Of a stretch of DNA of 64,000 nt, positions 31,406 through 40,493 are shown piece by piece. Location of the stretch: the NCBI RefSeq assembly GCF_000717715.1, contig NZ_JOAI01000001.1:62001-126000 (forward strand). The letters run 5' to 3'. Position numbers and translations under genes: made by a program. The first letter of the stretch is position 1. The number at the start of each line of letters is the position of its first letter. The notes under the pieces were generated by a model. The model saw only the letters and a program-made list of their open reading frames with translations, was not told where the DNA came from and did no database searches. The DNA is from Streptomyces sp. NRRL B-24484. Its GTDB lineage: Bacteria > Actinomycetota > Actinomycetes > Streptomycetales > Streptomycetaceae.

Positions 31406-33061
31406 TCAGCCGGTCGCCGCCGCCGCGGCCCGGCCCGCGGCCCGGCCGGAGAAGAGGCAGCCGCCGAGGAAGGTGCCCTCCAGGGCGCGGTAGCCGTGCA
31501 CGCCGCCGCCGCCGAAGCCGGCCGCCTCGCCGGCCGCGTACAGGCCGTCGAGCACGCCGCCGTCGGCGCGCAGCACCCGCGAGGAGAGGTCGGTCTCCAG
31601 CCCGCCGAGCGACTTGCGGGTGAGGATGTTGAGCCGGACGGCGATCAGCGGGCCGGCCTTGGGGTCGAGCAGGCGGTGCGGGGACGCGGTGCGGATCAGC
31701 TTGTCGCCGAGGTAGCGGCGGGCCCCGTGGACGGCGGTGACCTGGAGGTCCTTGGAGAACGGGTTGGCCATCTCGCGGTCCCGGGCCTCGACCTCGCGGC
31801 GCAGCTCGGCGGCGTCGATCGGCGACTCGGGCGTCCTGGCGTTCATGCCGCGGACGAGCTCGTCCAGGGTGTCGGCGACGACGAAGTCCACGCCGTGCTC
31901 CTTGAACGCCTCGACCGGACCGGTGGCGCCGGGCAGCGCCCGGCCGAGCACGCCCTTGATGGACTTCCCGGTGAGGTCGGGGTTCTGCTCGGAGCCGGAG
32001 AGGGCGAACTCCTTCTCGATGATCTTCTGGGTGAGCACGAACCAGGTGTGGTCGTACCCGGTGGTCATGATGTGTTCGAGGGTGCCGAGGGTGTCGAAGC
32101 CGGGGAAGAGCGGGACGGGCAGCCGGCGGCCGCGGGCGTCCAGCCAGAGCGAGGACGGGCCGGGCAGGATGCGGATGCCGTGCATCGGCCAGATCGGGTC
32201 CCAGTTCTGGAGGCCCTCGGTGTAGTGCCACATGCGGTCGCCGTTGATCAGGTGGCCGCCGGCGTCCCCGGCGATGCCGAGCATCAGGCCGTCGACGTGG
32301 GCGGGCACGCCGGAGAGCATCCGCTCGGGCGGGGTGCCGAGCCGGGCGGGCCAGGCCTTGCGGACCAGGTCGTGGTTGCCGCCGATGCCGCCGGAGGCCA
32401 CGATCACGGCCTGCGCCCTGAGTTCGAAGGAGCCGGCGACCTCGCGGGAGCTGGACTCGCCGCGCTTGGCCGCGCTGGGGACGAGGATCTCGCCGCTGAC
32501 GGTGTCCAGGGTGCCGCCGGTCGCGGCGAGCGCGGTGACCCGGTGACGGAAGCGGAAGTCGACCAGCCCCTTGCCGGCCGCGGCCTTGACCCGGCGGGCG
32601 AAGGGCTCGACCAGGCCGGGGCCGGTGCCCCAGGTGATGTGGAAGCGCGGCACCGAGTTGCCGGGGCCGGTGGCGGTGAGGCCGCCGCGCTCGGCCCACC
32701 CGACCACCGGGAAGAATCGCACCCCGCGCTCGTGCAGCCAGGCGCGCTTCTCGCCCGCGGCGAAGTCGACGTACGCCTCGGCCCAGCGGCGCGGCCAGGC
32801 GTCCTCGGGGCGGTCGAAGCCGGCGGTGCCGAGCCAGTCCTGCCAGGCGAGGTCGCGGGAGTCCCGGATGCGCATGCGGCGCTGCTCGGGCGAGTCGACC
32901 AGGAAGAGACCGCCGAAGGACCAGTGGGCCTGACCGCCGAACGAGGCGGCGGGCTCCTGGTCGAGGAGGATCACCTTGCGGCCCGCCTCGGCCAGTTCGG
33001 CGGTGGCGACCAGGCCGGCGAGGCCCGCTCCGATCACGATCACGTCGGCGTCGAGTGCCAT
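31406..33061 (-). CDS. FAD-binding dehydrogenase (fumarate reductase/ketosteroid dehydrogenase-like)
   Basis: 551 residues. Dinucleotide-binding motif DVIVIGAGLAGLVATAELAEAGRKVILLDQE at the N-terminus, second FAD contact AVIVASGGIGGNHDLVRKAWP, and C-terminal LDGLYAAGEAAGFGGGGVHGYRALEGTFLGGCLFSGRAAG. This is the flavoprotein family of fumarate reductase, 3-ketosteroid delta1-dehydrogenase and KstD-like enzymes; the subgroup with HWSFGGLFLVDSPEQRRM is usually annotated only as FAD-binding dehydrogenase. Cytoplasmic. Substrate unknown; no steroid genes adjoin it. Confidence 0.9.
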   Translation of the reverse strand: MALDADVIVIGAGLAGLVATAELAEAGRKVILLDQEPAASFGGQAHWSFGGLFLVDSPEQRRMRIRDSRDLAWQDWLGTAGFDRPEDAWPRRWAEAYVDFAAGEKRAWLHERGVRFFPVVGWAERGGLTATGPGNSVPRFHITWGTGPGLVEPFARRVKAAAGKGLVDFRFRHRVTALAATGGTLDTVSGEILVPSAAKRGESSSREVAGSFELRAQAVIVASGGIGGNHDLVRKAWPARLGTPPERMLSGVPAHVDGLMLGIAGDAGGHLINGDRMWHYTEGLQNWDPIWPMHGIRILPGPSSLWLDARGRRLPVPLFPGFDTLGTLEHIMTTGYDHTWFVLTQKIIEKEFALSGSEQNPDLTGKSIKGVLGRALPGATGPVEAFKEHGVDFVVADTLDELVRGMNARTPESPIDAAELRREVEARDREMANPFSKDLQVTAVHGARRYLGDKLIRTASPHRLLDPKAGPLIAVRLNILTRKSLGGLETDLSSRVLRADGGVLDGLYAAGEAAGFGGGGVHGYRALEGTFLGGCLFSGRAAGRAAAAATG

Positions 33062-33290
33062 CCGGGCGGTCCTCCAGGGCTGGGAGCGGCTTGTCGATCT
33101 CGGTGTGACCAGCATGGTGCGCCCCTGGCCGGGCGCAGGTCAACCGGCCGGTAACCCCACCGCCGGAATTTCGCTCCACCGAGTAGTGGAAATGCCGAAC
33201 GCTTCACCGTGGAGCGTAATTCGGGGCGCGATCCGACGGAATTCCGGGCGCGAATTGAGCGTCGAATATCTGGACAACTGCGTTAACGTG

Positions 33291-33305
33291 CCAGTAACTT
33301 ACTGG
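33291..33305. promoter_or_regulatory. Palindrome CCAGTA-ACT-TACTGG upstream of the secreted GDSL gene
   Basis: A 15-bp perfect inverted repeat, followed by a further half site (CAGTAA at 33307) and preceded by CTGGACAACTG and GTTAAC, in an AT-rich patch 50-120 bp before the start. Probable promoter/operator region. Confidence 0.6.
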
Positions 33306-33353
33306 ACAGTAACGCCCCCACCCCTGCCCCGTTTCTCTTCCCCAGGAGGAACC

Positions 33354-34280
33354 GTGTTCAGCCGTGCCCTGAAGCGCTCGTCCGTCCTGGTCGGCGCCGT
33401 CCTCGCGAGCACCGCCGCGGGACTGCTCGGCGCCCCCGCCGCGAACGCCGCGGACGCGGGCGGCGACTACGTCGCCCTCGGAGACTCGTACGCGGCCGGC
33501 GCCGGCGTCCCCTCGCAGTACGCCGGGCTCTGCCTGCGGTCGAGCAGGAACTACGGCCACCTGGTCGCAGCCGAACTCGGCAGTGCCAGTTACCGCGACG
33601 CGACCTGCGGCGCCGCCAAGGTCTCCGACCTGACGGAGGCCCAGTACGACGCGTTCATCCGGGTCAACGACCCGCAGCTCGACTCCGTCTCGGCCGGCAC
33701 CGACCTGGTCACCCTCGGCATCGGCGGCAACGAGCTCGGCACCTCCGACCTCGGCATCGGCGACGTCATCGCCACCTGCATGGCGGGCGCCGTGGTCAAC
33801 CCCTTCGGCACCCCCTGCAAGGACGTCTACGCCCACGGCCACTGGGACTTCCGCACCTGGTCCTGGCAGTGGGGCGAGGACACCCTGGTCAACCGGATCG
33901 ACGCGGCCGGCCCGCAGGTCGCCGCCGCCCTGCAGAAGATCCACGCCAAGGCGCCGCACGCCAAGGTGCTGCTGGTCGGCTACCCGTCGGTGCTGCCCGA
34001 CAACGAGCGCAACTGCATCGGCCGCCAGCCCATCACCACCGGCGACGTCGCCTACCTGCGCGGCATCCTGCACCGGCTGAACGACAAGCTCGCCGCCACG
34101 GCCGCCGCCAACGGCGCGACCTACGTCGACACCCTCACCCCCACCCGCGGCCACGACGTCTGCTCCGACGACCGCTGGATCGAGGGCGCCCTGCCCGGCT
34201 CCCCCGCCGTGCCCTTCCACCCCAACGCCACCGGCGAGAAGGTGATGGCCCGGGCCGTCCTCGCCGCACTCGGCAAGTAG
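33354..34280 (+). CDS. Secreted SGNH/GDSL hydrolase (lipase-like)
   Basis: 308 residues. Signal peptide 1-33 (LVGAVLASTAAGLLGAPAANAA). SGNH blocks: YVALGDSYAAGAGV (Ser nucleophile about 45), GIGGNELG, and DRWIEGALPGSPAVPFHPNATGEK with the catalytic His. Six or more Cys suggest disulfides, as in the S. coelicolor/S. rimosus extracellular lipases. Expected to hydrolyse lipids or esters outside the cell. GTG start with AGGAGGA upstream. Confidence 0.92.
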   Translation: MFSRALKRSSVLVGAVLASTAAGLLGAPAANAADAGGDYVALGDSYAAGAGVPSQYAGLCLRSSRNYGHLVAAELGSASYRDATCGAAKVSDLTEAQYDAFIRVNDPQLDSVSAGTDLVTLGIGGNELGTSDLGIGDVIATCMAGAVVNPFGTPCKDVYAHGHWDFRTWSWQWGEDTLVNRIDAAGPQVAAALQKIHAKAPHAKVLLVGYPSVLPDNERNCIGRQPITTGDVAYLRGILHRLNDKLAATAAANGATYVDTLTPTRGHDVCSDDRWIEGALPGSPAVPFHPNATGEKVMARAVLAALGK

Positions 34281-34293
34281 CGGCGGCCGGCCG

Positions 34294-34324
34294 ACGCCTG
34301 AGGGTGCCCGGCACCCTCAGGCGT
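34294..34324. terminator. Bidirectional terminator, GDSL/AbiEii
   Basis: Perfect 14-bp stem (34294-34307 with 34311-34324), 3-nt loop; the neighbour's stop codon lies within the right arm. Confidence 0.88.
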
Positions 34325-35249
34325 TCACCGTGAGGGCACGCGCCAGGCGGTCGAGCCACTCCCCGGGGGCGCCCGGCAGCCCCTGCGGGTCGACCCGGCA
34401 GTGCGGCAGGTCCGCCGGACCCACGGGGTGCGGCGCACTGCGCAGCACCCGGCTCAGCAGGCGGGCGTCCAGCGCGGTGGCCGGGTGTTCGGCGAGCAGC
34501 ACCGCGTCGTGGAGGTCCTTGCCGCGGGCGGTGCCGCCGCCGGTGCCCTCGGCGAGCAGCCACAGCAGCTTCCAGGCGAGCGACAGCTCTCGGCTCGCGG
34601 TGGGCAGGACGGCGGGCGGCCCGCCGTCGGCGCGCGGTATCGCGGTGAACACCGGGGGCTCGGGCAGCGGTTCGTCCCACGCGAAGTCGATCCGCAGGGC
34701 GCCCGACGGGAGCCCGGCGGCCGTCCACGGGACGGTCAGCCGCAGGCCGGTGGCGCCGCCGTAGAGGTCGTAGTGGCCGCCGAGGCCCTCGTGCCGGGCG
34801 GCCCCGGCGTCGAGCCGCAGGCCGGGCGCCGCCCCGGGCTCGTCGCGCAGCCGGTCGAGCAGGTCGCCGTACGGCACGTCCTCCGGCTCGGTGTCGTACA
34901 GCCAGTGCAGGCCCTCGGGCGGGAGCCGGACGCGCGGGCCGCGCGGCTCGGCGCCCTCCGGGTCCCAGGGTTCGGCGGCGCCCGCGCCGTGCGCGGTCTC
35001 CGGATCGCAGAGCACGGCGTCGGCGGTGTCGAGGTGCGGGTACGGGTCCAGCGGGTCGATCGGCACCGCGGGAACGGGACGCAGCACGAAGTCGAGGTCG
35101 GCGGGCAGCCGGGCGGTGTCCGGGCACCAGGCGGCGAGGACGGCACTGCCGCGCAGCACCAGGCCGTCGATCCACGGTGCGTCGGCGACGGTCGCGAGCA
35201 CGTGGTCGAGCACGGCCCGGTGGGCCTCGGCGGTCGTCCGGCTGGTCAC
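34317..35249 (-). CDS. AbiEii-like nucleotidyltransferase, orphan
   Basis: 310 residues. The polymerase-beta nucleotidyltransferase motif is LVLRGSAVLAAW...RLPADLDFVLRP (GS and DxD), with the third carboxylate in LRIDFAWDEPL, and the Lys/Asp motif SLAWKLLWLLAEGTGGGTARGKDLHDAVLL, which matches the AbiEii/AbiGii toxin family (tRNA-modifying in AbiE systems). No AbiEi antitoxin gene is next to it, so it may be a domesticated enzyme. GTG start with no Shine-Dalgarno; TAGCGT ends 5 nt upstream, suggesting a leaderless message. Confidence 0.8.
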   Translation of the reverse strand: MTSRTTAEAHRAVLDHVLATVADAPWIDGLVLRGSAVLAAWCPDTARLPADLDFVLRPVPAVPIDPLDPYPHLDTADAVLCDPETAHGAGAAEPWDPEGAEPRGPRVRLPPEGLHWLYDTEPEDVPYGDLLDRLRDEPGAAPGLRLDAGAARHEGLGGHYDLYGGATGLRLTVPWTAAGLPSGALRIDFAWDEPLPEPPVFTAIPRADGGPPAVLPTASRELSLAWKLLWLLAEGTGGGTARGKDLHDAVLLAEHPATALDARLLSRVLRSAPHPVGPADLPHCRVDPQGLPGAPGEWLDRLARALTVNA

Positions 35250-35356
35250 GGGCGCACGCTAGCGGCCGGCGCCGACAGCCGGACGGCCGGGGAACGCCGG
35301 CGGGGCGCCGCCCCCGGGGGAAGGCCCCGGGCCCCCCCCCGCCGTTCAGCCGCGGG

Positions 35357-37801
35357 TCACGGCTTGATGCGCACGATCTGCGGGTCGTGGTCGCTCGCCT
35401 GGGCGGCGAACTCGCTGTTGATGTGCACCACGTCGTAGTCGACGTGCTGGCGCTTCAGGCCGGGGCTGACCAGGATGTGGTCGAGCACCTGGGAGTTGCC
35501 CTGGTAGACGTACGAGTAGCGCTCGGAGGCCGGCAGCTCGTTGACCAGGTCGCGGAGCACGCCGCCCTCGGTGAGGGTCTGCAGCGCGGGCGAGAACTGG
35601 TAGTCGTTGAAGTCGCCGAGGGACACCACGCGGGCGTTCGGGTCGGCGGCGAGCAGCTTGGCCACGAAGGCGTGCTCGACGGCGGCCTGCTTGGTCCGCT
35701 GCACCTCGGAGCTGCGGGTCGGGGCCTGGAAGCGGCTGTCGATGCCCTGGTCGCCGCCCTTGCTGTTGAAGTGGTTGGCGATCACGAAGACCGGCTTGCC
35801 CTTGAACGAGAACTGGCCGACCAGCGGCTTGCGGCTGGTGGTCCAGGCCTCGTTGCCCGGGTCGATGCGGCCCGGGGAGGCGGTCAGCGCGGTGGCCTTG
35901 CCGGTGCCGGTGACGTCGACCGCGGTGGTGGCGTCGCCGCCCGGGATGTCGGTGAAGGATATCCGGGCGGGGTTGAAGAGGAAGCCCTGGCGGATGTTGC
36001 CGCCGGGCTCGCCGCCGTCCTTGCCGTCGACCGGGTCGATGGAGCGCCACTCGTAGGCCGGGCCGCCGGCGGCCTTGATGGCCGCGACGAACTTGGCGAC
36101 GGTGGCGCCGGCGGTGACGGTGCCGTCGTTGACCGCACCGTTGTCGTCCTGGATCTCCTCGAGGGCGACCACGTCGGGCGAGCGCAGGTTGGTGACGATG
36201 CCCTGGGCGAGCTGGGCGAACTTCTCGTCCGGGTCGGACGGGTCGAGGTTCTCCACGTTGTACGTGGCGATGGTGGCCTCGCTCGGCAGCGGGCGGGCGG
36301 TGACCTCGCGCCCCAGCCCGTTGTCCTTGAGCGCGCCCATCGTGGTGGCCGCGACGGTGTAGCCGCCGAACTGGTTGTAGTCGAGCGGGCCGGCGGTGGT
36401 GCCGGTGAGGCGGTCGCCCACGTCGGCGACCGGGAAGGCGCCGTCGGCGGCCGGGATCAGCGACTGCACCATCAGGCGGCCGGTGTTGGGCTTGTCGTAG
36501 CCGAGGTAGACGACGCCGCCGCGGCGGGTGGCCGGGTCCTCGCAGGCGGCGTCCACCCACAGCTCGTTGTACTTGTCGGTGGCCTGGACGACGCGGGCGT
36601 CGGCGACCTCGACCCGCATGCCCTCCAGCGACTCGTACAGGTCGAGCGCGTACGTCGCGGGCTGCAGCGGCAGGTTCTCGATGGTGGCGCCGGCGGCCTC
36701 GGGGGCGTAGGCGGCGGGGATGCTGCGGCTGTCCAGGCGGACGGCGGCGGGCAGCGGGTTGCCGGAGGAGAGCACGGTGGTCTTCGGCGCGCTCAGCTCG
36801 GTGACGGACTGGCTGCCGCCGGTGAACGACGGGTAGTACTCGGTGACCTTCGCGGTGACCAGCACCGAGTCGCCGACCGCGACCGTCGGGGCGGCGCTGC
36901 CGGTGTAGACGAAGATCGCCTCGCTGGTGGCCGGGTCGGCGTCCGGAGTGGCGTCCTGGATCCAGAAGCCCTTGGAGCCGGTGGTGCGCACGCCGGTGAC
37001 GATGCCGGGGATGCCGGGGATGGTGCTGCCGGCCTTCGGGGATATCCGGGTGTTGCCCTGGATGTCGTGGATCCGGACGGTGCCGGGCTCGGTCGGGCCG
37101 GTGGAGCCGGAGCCGTCGCCGGCGTCGGCGGTCTCGCCCTTGCTGTTGACCGGGGTCGGCACGTCGGCCTTCAGGTCGGCGGCGTTGTCGTCGGTGTCGG
37201 GCAGGCCGGCGCCGCGGGCGACCGAGGCGGTGTTGCTCGCGCCGGCGGCGGAGGCGCTGCCCTCGTGGACGACGGCGGTGCCGAAGCCGACCAGGTCGCG
37301 GATCCGGGTGTCGGCGGCGCAGTCGGCGGCGGTCTTGCAGGTCAGCGGGGCGGTGCCCTGGACGAGCGCGACGGTGCCGGAGGTGCCGGAGAGGGCGAGG
37401 GTGCCGGAGGCGTCCGGGGTGGGCAGGGCGACGGTGCCGCCGGTGCCCGCGGCCTCGGCGATCAGGAAGCGGCCGCCGGGCGCGATCGCGCCGCTCAGCG
37501 GGGTGACGCTCCAGGTGCTGCTGGCACCCGGGGTGCCGGAGATGTACTGGACGCTCCAGCCGTCGAGGCCGAAGGCGGCGCCGCCCTTGTTGGCGAGCTC
37601 GATGAAGTCGTTCTTCAGCGTGGCACCGGAGTTGCCGCCGCCGCCGTAGACCTCGGAGACGACCGCGTCGGCGGAGGGCGCGGCGGTGGCGAAGGGCAGC
37701 GGCACGAGGACCAGCGAGGCCGCCACGGAGGAGGACAGCACGGTCGCGCGCAGCAGTCTCCGGCGGGAGCGGGGGTTGCGGGCGGCGGTGGTTTCGGTCA
37801 C
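35357..37801 (-). CDS. Secreted ExeM/NucH-family endonuclease with lamin-tail domain
   Basis: 814 residues: Tat-like signal (RSRRRLLRATVLSSSVAASLVLVPLPFATAAPS), a lamin-tail domain (about 45-200; VVSEVYGGGGNSGATLKNDFIELANKG), an OB-fold-containing middle (240-490) and a C-terminal endonuclease/exonuclease/phosphatase domain (about 510-810). Nuclease signatures: ATYNVENL, VALEEIQDDNG, VIANHFNSKGGDQG, VVSLGDFNDYQFSP, LDHILVSP and ASDHDPQIVRI. Degrades extracellular DNA for phosphate, carbon or nitrogen. Upstream lie two copies of the near-palindrome CTACGCGCGTAG shared with two other exported-protein genes. GTG start, AGGAG upstream. Confidence 0.93.
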   Translation of the reverse strand: MTETTAARNPRSRRRLLRATVLSSSVAASLVLVPLPFATAAPSADAVVSEVYGGGGNSGATLKNDFIELANKGGAAFGLDGWSVQYISGTPGASSTWSVTPLSGAIAPGGRFLIAEAAGTGGTVALPTPDASGTLALSGTSGTVALVQGTAPLTCKTAADCAADTRIRDLVGFGTAVVHEGSASAAGASNTASVARGAGLPDTDDNAADLKADVPTPVNSKGETADAGDGSGSTGPTEPGTVRIHDIQGNTRISPKAGSTIPGIPGIVTGVRTTGSKGFWIQDATPDADPATSEAIFVYTGSAAPTVAVGDSVLVTAKVTEYYPSFTGGSQSVTELSAPKTTVLSSGNPLPAAVRLDSRSIPAAYAPEAAGATIENLPLQPATYALDLYESLEGMRVEVADARVVQATDKYNELWVDAACEDPATRRGGVVYLGYDKPNTGRLMVQSLIPAADGAFPVADVGDRLTGTTAGPLDYNQFGGYTVAATTMGALKDNGLGREVTARPLPSEATIATYNVENLDPSDPDEKFAQLAQGIVTNLRSPDVVALEEIQDDNGAVNDGTVTAGATVAKFVAAIKAAGGPAYEWRSIDPVDGKDGGEPGGNIRQGFLFNPARISFTDIPGGDATTAVDVTGTGKATALTASPGRIDPGNEAWTTSRKPLVGQFSFKGKPVFVIANHFNSKGGDQGIDSRFQAPTRSSEVQRTKQAAVEHAFVAKLLAADPNARVVSLGDFNDYQFSPALQTLTEGGVLRDLVNELPASERYSYVYQGNSQVLDHILVSPGLKRQHVDYDVVHINSEFAAQASDHDPQIVRIKP

Positions 37802-37912
37802 CGGGAGGGGCTCCTTAATCTGCCGGCGGACGCGGGTCCACCGCGTGCGGGCAGCACGGTCACCCGGCGGACGTGGGCTCGCCGGGTGCTGAGGGTGTGT
37901 CAGAGTTGGTGA

Positions 37913-37951
37913 CTACTCGCGTAGATACCGTGCAGTAAGATACGCGCGTAG
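37913..37951 (-). promoter_or_regulatory. Two CTACGCGCGTAG-type palindromes upstream of the exeM-like gene
   Basis: CTACTCGCGTAG (37913-37924) and ATACGCGCGTAG (37940-37951), each one mismatch from the perfect 12-bp palindrome, starts 27 bp apart, 110-150 bp upstream of the nuclease gene. On the coding strand the stretch around them is closely similar to 40.62-40.67 kb. Confidence 0.8.
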
Positions 37952-38035
37952 AAGGTGACACGACAAGACATCCTGCGTTAACTCTCGGCAGACGCCGCAC
38001 GCCCTCCGGTCACCGAGGCACCGTCAGGGTCCGTA

Positions 38036-38062
38036 CCGGGCAGGCCGCGAGGGTCTGCCCGG
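38036..38062 (-). terminator. Terminator of the RIO kinase gene
   Basis: 8-bp stem (38036-38043 with 38055-38062), 11-nt loop, shortly after the stop; extendable with one mismatch. Confidence 0.65.
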
Positions 38063-38081
38063 CACGGACGGGCCGGCCCGG

Positions 38082-39038
38082 CTACCCCAGGCGGGCGTCG
38101 GCGGCGAGCGAGCCGACCAGGTCCCCGACCCGGCCCTCGGGCAGCCCGCGGGAGACGAACCAGGCCCCGACGTTGCGCACGTCCCGCTCCAGGAAGGACA
38201 GCCCGCGCGGGTTGGCGACCACGTCGACGATCTGCGGCACGTCGATGATCACCAGCCGGCCGTCGTGGACGAGGATGTTGTACGCGGAGAGGTCGCCGTG
38301 CGCGTAGCCGTCGACCGCGAGCACGGACAGGCTGCGGCCGAGCTGCTCCCACAGGTCCTCGACGTCGGCCTCCTCGGCGCGGAGCTGGGCCAGCCGGGGC
38401 GCGGCCGCACCGTCCGCGCCGCCGACGAACTCCATCAGGATCTCCGTCCCGGTGATCTGCACCGGGTACGGGACGGCCACCCCGGCCGACCAGAGCCGGC
38501 ACAGTGCGGCGAACTCGGCGCCGGCCCACTGCCCGGCGATCGCCTCCTTGCCGAAGGCGGTGCGCTTGGCCATCGCCCGGGTGATCCGGGACTCCTTGTG
38601 CTGACGGCCCTCCAGGTAGCCGGAGTCGCGGTGGAACATCCGGTGCTGGGCGTCCCGGTAGCGCTTGGCCGCCATCAGGGTGCGGCGGCCGGTGCCCGGC
38701 ACCGCGCGCTCCAGCAGGAAGACGTCGGCCTCCTTGCCGGTCTTCACGATCCCGAGCTCGGTGTCCACGGCCGCGAGTTCGGTCACCACCCAGTCGGGGC
38801 GCGGCTCGGGCCCCTTCTCGGTGGGGGTGGACCGGTCCCAGGTGGACCAGCGGTCGCCCTCGGCCGGGCCGTCGGACGCGGCCGGTGCGGGGCCGTCGGA
38901 GCCCTCCGGGAAGGCCGCCGCGGAGGAGGAGTACTCGGACTCGAAGTCGTCGAACCGGTCGGACCGGCGGCCGCGCCGCTGGCCGCCCTTGGGACGGATA
39001 CGGGAGAAGGAATCGCTGTCGGCAAAGCGCTCGCGCAC
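38082..39038 (-). CDS. RIO1-family serine protein kinase
   Basis: 318 residues. A disordered, charged N-terminal 80 residues (SRIRPKGGQRRGRRSDRFDDFESEYSSS) precede the RIO kinase domain: GKEADVFLLERA (glycine loop), MAAKRYRDAQHRMF (catalytic Lys), IAGQWAGAEFAAL, YAHGDLSAYNILVHDGRLVIIDVPQIVDVV (catalytic Asp and metal Asp), and FLERDVRNVGAWF. GTG start with CAGGAG upstream. RIO kinases act in rRNA maturation in archaea and eukaryotes; the role in actinobacteria is unknown. Confidence 0.9.
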   Translation of the reverse strand: MRERFADSDSFSRIRPKGGQRRGRRSDRFDDFESEYSSSAAAFPEGSDGPAPAASDGPAEGDRWSTWDRSTPTEKGPEPRPDWVVTELAAVDTELGIVKTGKEADVFLLERAVPGTGRRTLMAAKRYRDAQHRMFHRDSGYLEGRQHKESRITRAMAKRTAFGKEAIAGQWAGAEFAALCRLWSAGVAVPYPVQITGTEILMEFVGGADGAAAPRLAQLRAEEADVEDLWEQLGRSLSVLAVDGYAHGDLSAYNILVHDGRLVIIDVPQIVDVVANPRGLSFLERDVRNVGAWFVSRGLPEGRVGDLVGSLAADARLG

Positions 39039-39090
39039 TGCGGTGGCTCCTGAGGAGTGGCCCACCGGGCGCGTCGGACGCGACGTGCTG

Positions 39091-39168
39091 TCAGCCGGTG
39101 GGGAGGTGACGATCGAGGAGGGCGTATGGCGCGCACACGAAGGCGCGCCGCGACACGGCGGCAACCAT
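39091..39168 (-). CDS. Possible 25-residue leader peptide before the RIO kinase gene
   Basis: ATG at 39168 with GGAGG 9 nt upstream starts MVAAVSRRAFVCAPYALLDRHLPTG and stops 52 nt before the RIO kinase start. Third-position GC is 21 of 25, in line with real genes here. An 8-bp hairpin (39193-39200 with 39210-39217) lies just upstream of its binding site. Conservation in relatives would decide; attenuation or simply chance are both possible. Confidence 0.35.
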   Translation of the reverse strand: MVAAVSRRAFVCAPYALLDRHLPTG

Positions 39169-39327
39169 CCGGACACACCTCCTCGACGTCGGGTCCTCGC
39201 ACGGCGTTCGCGAGGACGTCAGCACACTAGCCGCTCCCCGCGGCAGCGCAACCGATTATTCGACCGGGCGACCCGTCAGGGACGCGCGGGGCACTCCGGC
39301 CGCCGCGCGCCCCTGAACGGCCCGCCC

Positions 39328-40434
39328 TCAGTCGGCCTCGGCGGGGGCCGGCTCGCGGACGGCCGCGGACCACTTCTGCTCGACCTTGCCGAGCTTCCAG
39401 TAGGCGATGGCACCGGCCCAGGTGACCACGAAGAGGCCGACGATGGCGTAGCCGACCATGTTGAGGTCGAGTTCGGCGATCCAGCCGATCGGGCCGGTGG
39501 TGACGCCGAGCTTCTCGGCGAGCAGGCCGACCAGCTCGACGACGCCGATGACCAGGGCGACCAGCACCGACAGGCCGGTGACGGTGAGGTTGTAGTAGAT
39601 CTTGCGGACCGGCTTGGAGAACGCCCACTCGTAGGCGAAGTTCATGAACGAGCCGTCGATGGTGTCGAGCAGGCTCATGCCCGCCGCGAAGAGGATCGGC
39701 AGCACCAGCAGCGCGTACCAGGGCAGCGAGAAGGCGGCGGCGCCGCCGGCCAGCACGAGCAGCGAGACCTCGGTGGCGGTGTCGAAGCCGAGGCCGAAGA
39801 GCAGGCCGACCGGGTACATGTGCCAGGGCTTGGTGACGGCGCGGGTCACCCGGCCGAGGATGCGGTTGAGGAAGCCGCGCCTGTCGAGCTGGCGCTCCAG
39901 CTCGGCCTCGTCGAACTCGCCGTCCTTCATGCTGCGGAAGACCTTGAGGATGCCGTTGAAGGCGCCGAGGTTGATCAGGCCGATCAGCACCAGGAAGGTG
40001 CCGGAGACGGAGACGCCGATCAGTCCGGTGGCGGTGTGCAGCGCGGACCCGTCGGACTCGACCTGCCCGGCCAGCGAGCGGATGCCGAAGGCGAGCAGCG
40101 CGCAGAGCCCGAAGACGATCGAGGAGTGGCCGAGCGAGAACCAGAAGCCCACCGACAGCGGCCGCTTGCCCTGGCCCATCAGCTTGCGGGTGGTGTTGTC
40201 GATCGCGGCGATGTGGTCGGCGTCGAAGGCGTGCCGCATGCCGAGGGTGTAGGCGGTGAGGCCCATGCCGGCGCCGAAGACCTGGCCGCCGACGTCGTAG
40301 TGGTGCGGGGCGATGACGGCGAGCAGGGTGAACCAGCCGACGACGTGGAGGGCCAGCACGAAGCCGCCCATGCCGGCGAGCCGGAGCCACTCCTCGCGGG
40401 TGAGCCGGTCGCGCAGACGGCTTGGCGTTGACAT
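39328..40434 (-). CDS. HoxN/NixA-family nickel/cobalt permease
   Basis: 368 residues, about eight transmembrane helices. The nickel signature in helix II is complete: GMRHAFDADHIAAIDNTTRK (HX4DH), followed by LGHSSIVFGL and LGFDTATEVSLL. Imports Ni2+ or Co2+ across the cytoplasmic membrane, for example for urease, Ni-superoxide dismutase or hydrogenase; none is in this window. ATG with GGGAGG upstream. A Nur-like box lies 60 bp upstream, so repression by nickel is likely. Confidence 0.93.
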   Translation of the reverse strand: MSTPSRLRDRLTREEWLRLAGMGGFVLALHVVGWFTLLAVIAPHHYDVGGQVFGAGMGLTAYTLGMRHAFDADHIAAIDNTTRKLMGQGKRPLSVGFWFSLGHSSIVFGLCALLAFGIRSLAGQVESDGSALHTATGLIGVSVSGTFLVLIGLINLGAFNGILKVFRSMKDGEFDEAELERQLDRRGFLNRILGRVTRAVTKPWHMYPVGLLFGLGFDTATEVSLLVLAGGAAAFSLPWYALLVLPILFAAGMSLLDTIDGSFMNFAYEWAFSKPVRKIYYNLTVTGLSVLVALVIGVVELVGLLAEKLGVTTGPIGWIAELDLNMVGYAIVGLFVVTWAGAIAYWKLGKVEQKWSAAVREPAPAEAD

Positions 40435-40493
40435 GGGAGTCCTCCCGGCAGCGGACGGATGAGCCGAGCCATCCTGTCGCCCCCGGAACTCAA

